NCBI GenBank assembly: GCA_000949895.1
Contig: JWIT01000033.1
Location: 1 to 37,428 of the forward strand
Length of the DNA: 37,428 bases
Reading direction: 5' to 3'
DNA from: Agrobacterium arsenijevicii
Lineage (GTDB): Bacteria > Pseudomonadota > Alphaproteobacteria > Rhizobiales > Rhizobiaceae
Shown one piece after another: positions 34,000 to 37,428 of the stretch (position 1 is its first letter; each line of letters starts with the position of its first letter). The position numbers were made by a program, and so were the translations under genes. The notes beneath the pieces were generated by a model. It saw only the letters and a program-made list of their open reading frames with translations, made no database searches and was not told the DNA's origin.

Positions 34000-35217
34000 T
34001 CAGGCTCTGAGCCGTATCACCGGGCATTCCGTCCCGGCCTCCATTGCCGGCGCATGCGGCGGCCGCACGATCAGACAGTCGGAATGGGCCAGTATATTCA
34101 TCATGGATGAATCCTGTTTGGCATAGGCTTCCGCCACCAGAGCACCGTTTTCGTCGGTGCGGAAACGGGCGCGAAGATAATCCTGCCGGTGGTCGTTCGC
34201 CTTCAGCGGCGTGGCGGTCCGGGCGGTGGCAGCGCGTTGCAGCGGCGTGCGGCGTGCGATTCTATGGATCAGCGGCTGGAGGAACAGCAGGCCGCAGACG
34301 AGGCTTGCGACCGGGTTTCCGGGCAGGCCCAGAACCTGCATGGTATCGATGGCGCCGACCATCAGCGGTTTTCCCGGGCGCATGGCGATTCGCCAGAAAT
34401 CGAGCTGCATGCCTTCGGCCTTCAATGCCGCCTGCACGAGATCGTGGTCGCCGACCGACGCGCCGCCAAGCGTCACCAGCACATCCGCCTTTGCTGCGAC
34501 GGCCTTGCCGATGGCAGCGCGGATCAAGGCGTCATTGTCTGGAATGATGCCGAGATCGAGAATGTCAGCGCCGGCTGTTCGCGCAAGGGCGGCGATACCG
34601 AAGGTGTTCGAGGCGATGATCTGGGCGGGCAGGGGCGTACTTCCCGGCGGCAGCAATTCATCGCCGGTGGCGAGAATGGCAATGAGTGGCCTGCGGTAAA
34701 CGGTAAGCGTGGCGTGGTTCATCGCTGCCGCGACGGTGAGGTCGGTAAAGCCGAGTTCACGCCCGGACTTCAGAACCGTTTCACCCTCGGCAAAATCCTG
34801 CCCGCGCGGGCGAATATGTCTCCCGGTGGCGACTTCGAATGCCGTGCGGATTTTTCCGGCCTCCAGCACTTCAGCATCTTCCTGAATGAGAACGGTATCC
34901 GCGCCTGCCGGCACCGGCGCACCGGTGAAGATGCGTACGGCCTCGCCTTGCCCCACCGTGTCGGGGAATGCATGGCCTGCGGCAGCCTGGCCTATGACGG
35001 TGAAGACAGAGCCGATTTCAGGCGCATCGGCGCTGCGCAGCGCATAACCGTCCATGGCCGAGGCGTCGAAGGGCGGCTGGGTCAGACGCGCTGCGAGATC
35101 AGCCGCCAGAACGCGGCCGTCGCATTCGGCAAGCGGCAGGGCCTCACTGTCGGCCACCGGAACCGCCGCCTCCAGAAGGCGCGTTATGGCCTCATCCACG
35201 GGCAGCAGCGGCTTCAT
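34000..35217 (-). CDS. moeA: Molybdopterin molybdenumtransferase MoeA
   Basis: Inserts molybdenum into adenylylated molybdopterin, the late common step of cofactor synthesis. The 405 residues match MoeA. The N-terminal region carries the typical PPFDASAMDGYALR (about 48-61), followed by GEAVRIFTGAPVPAGADTVL (about 91-110) and the domain III segments ILATGDELLPPG and TLGGASVGDHDLV. Toward the end LPGNPVASLVCGLLFLQP lines the active cleft. The ATG follows the moaC stop with no base between, so the genes are coupled. It is the last gene of the visible trpD-trpC-moaC-moeA run. Confidence 0.96.
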   Translation of the reverse strand: MKPLLPVDEAITRLLEAAVPVADSEALPLAECDGRVLAADLAARLTQPPFDASAMDGYALRSADAPEIGSVFTVIGQAAAGHAFPDTVGQGEAVRIFTGAPVPAGADTVLIQEDAEVLEAGKIRTAFEVATGRHIRPRGQDFAEGETVLKSGRELGFTDLTVAAAMNHATLTVYRRPLIAILATGDELLPPGSTPLPAQIIASNTFGIAALARTAGADILDLGIIPDNDALIRAAIGKAVAAKADVLVTLGGASVGDHDLVQAALKAEGMQLDFWRIAMRPGKPLMVGAIDTMQVLGLPGNPVASLVCGLLFLQPLIHRIARRTPLQRAATARTATPLKANDHRQDYLRARFRTDENGALVAEAYAKQDSSMMNILAHSDCLIVRPPHAPAMEAGTECPVIRLRA

Positions 35218-35709
35218 TCAGGTCTCCTGTCGCCGGAAATCGCCGGATTTGCCGCCGCTCTTTTCGAGGAGGCGGATGTTGACGATTTCCATCGCCTTGT
35301 CGGCGGCTTTGGCCATGTCGTAGATCGTAAGACAAGCGATGGATACGGCGGTCAAAGCCTCCATCTCCACGCCGGTCTTGCCTGACAGTTTCACCATGGC
35401 CTCGACGCGCAAGCCGGGCAGGGCGGGGTCTTCGGTAATGTCCACCGAAACCTTGGTCAGCATCAACGGATGGCAGAGCGGAATGAGGCTGGCGGTCTGT
35501 TTGGCCGCCATGATGCCGGCCAGCCGTGCCGTGCCGATGACATCGCCCTTCTTGGCGTTGCCGTCACGGATGAGCGCCAGGGTTTCCGGTTTCATCTTCA
35601 CGAAACCTTCGGCAACGGCGACACGAACGGTCTCGGCCTTGTCGCCGACATCGACCATATGCGCCTCACCGGCAGCGTCTATGTGGGTGAGCTTCGCCTC
35701 ATCGCTCAT
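35218..35709 (-). CDS. moaC: Cyclic pyranopterin monophosphate synthase MoaC
   Basis: Completes the first pathway step by turning the MoaA product, 3',8-cH2GTP, into cyclic pyranopterin monophosphate. The 163 residues match MoaC. Conserved segments are HIDAAGEAHMVDVGDK at the start, KKGDVIGTARLAGIMAAK near 53-70, LIPLCHPLMLTKV near 75-87, and GKTGVEMEALTAVSIACLTIYDMAK near 109-133, with the family's catalytic Lys and Asp. It sits seven bases after the trpC stop and directly before moeA. Its partner moaA lies about 6 kb away at 29005. Confidence 0.97.
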   Translation of the reverse strand: MSDEAKLTHIDAAGEAHMVDVGDKAETVRVAVAEGFVKMKPETLALIRDGNAKKGDVIGTARLAGIMAAKQTASLIPLCHPLMLTKVSVDITEDPALPGLRVEAMVKLSGKTGVEMEALTAVSIACLTIYDMAKAADKAMEIVNIRLLEKSGGKSGDFRRQET

Positions 35710-35716
35710 CGGAGGC

Positions 35717-36532
35717 TTATTCCGCAGCCAGAACGCCGGTCTTGCCGGTCAGCAGGGCCTTGGTGGCCGCCGTCACGTCGTCTTTGCGCATCAGGCTTTC
35801 GCCGACGAGGAAGGTGCCGATGCCGCTCTTTTCGAGGCGCTGGCAATCCTCATAGGTGAAGATGCCGCTTTCGCCGACCAACAGCCTGTCGGCCGGCACG
35901 AGGCCCGCCAGCTTCTCGCTGGTTTCGAGGCTGACTTCGAAGGTGCGCAGGTTACGATTGTTGATGCCGAGAAGCGGCGAGGCGAGCTTCAGCGCCCGCT
36001 CGGTTTCCTCAGCGTCATGCACCTCGACCAGAACGTCCATGCCGAGTGCGAAAGCCTCGTCCTCAAGGCGCTTCGCCTCGTCGTCGGAGAGCGATGCCAT
36101 GATGAGCAGGATGCAGTCCGCGCCCCAGGCGCGGGCTTCATGCACCTGGTAGGTGTCGAACATGAAATCCTTGCGCAGCGCCGGCAACGCACAGGCATTG
36201 CGGGCAGCGGTCAGGAATTCCGGCGCACCCTGAAAGCTCGGCGTGTCCGTCAGCACCGAAAGGCATGCGGCACCGCCGGCTTCATAAGCGGCGGCCAGTG
36301 CCGGCGGATCGAAATCCGGGCGGATCAGACCCTTGGAGGGGCTGGCTTTCTTGATTTCGGCGATCAGCCCGAATTTGCCTTCGGCCTGCTTCGTCCGCAG
36401 CGCTTTATAAAACCCGCGTGGGGCAGTCTGGCCGGCGGCCATCGCCTTGAGATCGGCAAGCGAAACCCTGGCCTTGGCGGCGGCGATTTCTTCACGCTTG
36501 TAGATCTCGATCTTTTTCAGAATGTCGCTCAT
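35717..36532 (-). CDS. trpC: Indole-3-glycerol phosphate synthase
   Basis: TIM-barrel enzyme of tryptophan synthesis that closes the indole ring. The start ATG at 36532 is chosen because the family N-terminus MSDILKKIEIYKREEI begins there, preceded by a GA-rich ribosome site; this gives 271 residues. Signatures: EIKKASPSKGLIRPDF near 59-74 with the catalytic Lys, PALRKDFMFDTYQV near 115-128, LLGINNRNLRTFEVSLE near 184-200 and VGESGIFTYEDC near 213-224. It is a stand-alone TrpC, not fused to TrpF. It starts 19 bases after trpD and ends seven bases before moaC. Confidence 0.97.
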   Translation of the reverse strand: MSDILKKIEIYKREEIAAAKARVSLADLKAMAAGQTAPRGFYKALRTKQAEGKFGLIAEIKKASPSKGLIRPDFDPPALAAAYEAGGAACLSVLTDTPSFQGAPEFLTAARNACALPALRKDFMFDTYQVHEARAWGADCILLIMASLSDDEAKRLEDEAFALGMDVLVEVHDAEETERALKLASPLLGINNRNLRTFEVSLETSEKLAGLVPADRLLVGESGIFTYEDCQRLEKSGIGTFLVGESLMRKDDVTAATKALLTGKTGVLAAE

Positions 36533-36551
36533 GGTTTCGCTCTCATTCCTT

Positions 36552-37428
36552 TTAATGGTCGGCCCGCTCGGAGTCTGCTTCGTTGGAGACGGCGACCAGA
36601 CGGTCAAGCGCTGCCGCGGCCGCACCGCTGTCGAGCGCTTCGCTGACGATTGTCATCGCTTCGCCAATCGTTTCGGTCTTGCCGGCAATGACAAGCGCTG
36701 CTGCCGCATTGCACAGCGATACGTCACGATAGGCGTTGCGTTTGCCGGACAGAACCTCGCGAAGTGCTGCCGCATTGGCAATACCGTCTCCGCCCTTCAG
36801 GTCTTCCATGGAAACGGGTTCGACGCCGAAATCCTTCGGCGTCAGGTCGAAGGTGCGGATATTGCCATCTTCCAGTGCCGCCACGTGAGTGATGCCTGTC
36901 GTGGTGACTTCATCCATGCCGTCGCCATGCACGACCCAGATGCTTTCCGAGCCGAGATCGCGCAGCACCTCGGCAAGCGGCACCAGCCAGCGCGGCGAGA
37001 ATACACCGAGCAACTGCCGTTTTGCGCCCGCCGGGTTGGACAGCGGGCCGAGCAGGTTGAAGATCGTCCGTGTGCCGAGTTCGACGCGGCTCGGGCCGAC
37101 ATGGCGCATGGCCGAATGGTGCAGCTGCGCGAACATGAAGCCGAGACCCGCCTCTGCGATGCAGCGGGCGATGAGATCAGGACCGATATCGAGTTTCACG
37201 CCAAGTGCGGACAGCGCATCCGCCGTGCCGGATTTGGAACTCAGAGCCCGGTTACCATGCTTGGCAACCGGCAGGCCCGTGCCGGCGACGATGATCGAGG
37301 CCAGCGTCGAGATATTATAGGTGCCGATGCCATCACCGCCGGTTCCGACGATGTCGATGGCATTGGCGGGAGCCGAAACGGGCAGCATGCGCGCGCGCAT
37401 GGAGGAGACGGCGCCGACGATCTCGTCC
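36552..37428 (-). CDS. trpD: Anthranilate phosphoribosyltransferase, 5' end outside the window
   Basis: Second enzyme of tryptophan synthesis, joining anthranilate to phosphoribosyl pyrophosphate. The frame is open to the right edge (visible residues begin DEIVGAVSSMRARM), so the first 45 or so residues are missing and the ATG at 37400 is internal. The PRPP-binding loop GTGGDGIGTYNIST is followed by KHGNRALSSKSGTADALSALG, both diagnostic. Further on MRHVGPSRVELGTRTIFNLLGPLSNPA (given in two parts by the family alignments) is also present. Transcription continues into trpC after 19 bases. Confidence 0.96.
   Translation of the reverse strand, partial: DEIVGAVSSMRARMLPVSAPANAIDIVGTGGDGIGTYNISTLASIIVAGTGLPVAKHGNRALSSKSGTADALSALGVKLDIGPDLIARCIAEAGLGFMFAQLHHSAMRHVGPSRVELGTRTIFNLLGPLSNPAGAKRQLLGVFSPRWLVPLAEVLRDLGSESIWVVHGDGMDEVTTTGITHVAALEDGNIRTFDLTPKDFGVEPVSMEDLKGGDGIANAAALREVLSGKRNAYRDVSLCNAAAALVIAGKTETIGEAMTIVSEALDSGAAAAALDRLVAVSNEADSERADH

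Overview
The window looks like an ordinary chromosomal segment of a Rhizobiaceae alphaproteobacterium, most likely Agrobacterium or a close Rhizobium relative. This placement is an inference from gene content: a PopZ-type polar protein, the periplasmic Sel1-repeat regulator ExoR, a long Ala/Pro/Lys-rich TatB, the nagZ-scpA-scpB-tatABC-serS-surE-pcm order, and families of intergenic palindromes typical of Rhizobiales. Coding density is high, the genes share GC-rich codon use, and I see no prophage, insertion sequence, CRISPR array, tRNA or rRNA.

Layout. Positions 1-3735 hold the 3' end of popZ and valS, each followed by a strong hairpin-plus-T terminator. Positions 3736-6772 hold a FadL-type outer membrane protein and exoR, each behind a long non-coding leader. 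Positions 6800-8155 hold a two-hairpin repeat, then xthA and an ErpA/IscA-type Fe-S protein on the minus strand. Positions 8366-14486 carry dgt, argS and a 1000-residue membrane-anchored SPOR-domain protein. Positions 14724-20765 carry nagZ, scpA, scpB, tatA, tatB, tatC and serS. Positions 20978-24308 carry surE, pcm and an NlpD-like LysM/LytM lipoprotein, which is the surE-pcm-nlpD order of enterobacteria without rpoS.

Positions 24499-29005, all minus strand, hold an EamA transporter, an MFS exporter, mobA and mobB, tightly packed, with moaA further upstream. Divergent from moaA are a DUF971 protein, a KefB-type antiporter and an FMN-binding PPOX protein (29137-32188). A GGDEF diguanylate cyclase (minus) follows, then an AT-rich gap of about 500 bases, and finally a tightly packed minus-strand operon trpD-trpC-moaC-moeA that runs off the right edge.

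Themes. Molybdenum cofactor synthesis is split over three units: moaA, mobA/mobB, and moaC/moeA joined to tryptophan synthesis. Envelope biology is prominent (ExoR, FadL, SPOR, NagZ, Tat, NlpD-like).

No whole gene system here looks undescribed. The most interesting non-genic signal is a set of five intergenic inverted-repeat elements. Four share one stem sequence with compensating arm changes. The fifth has an entirely different stem but the same 30-base half-element geometry and the same flanking and loop bases.
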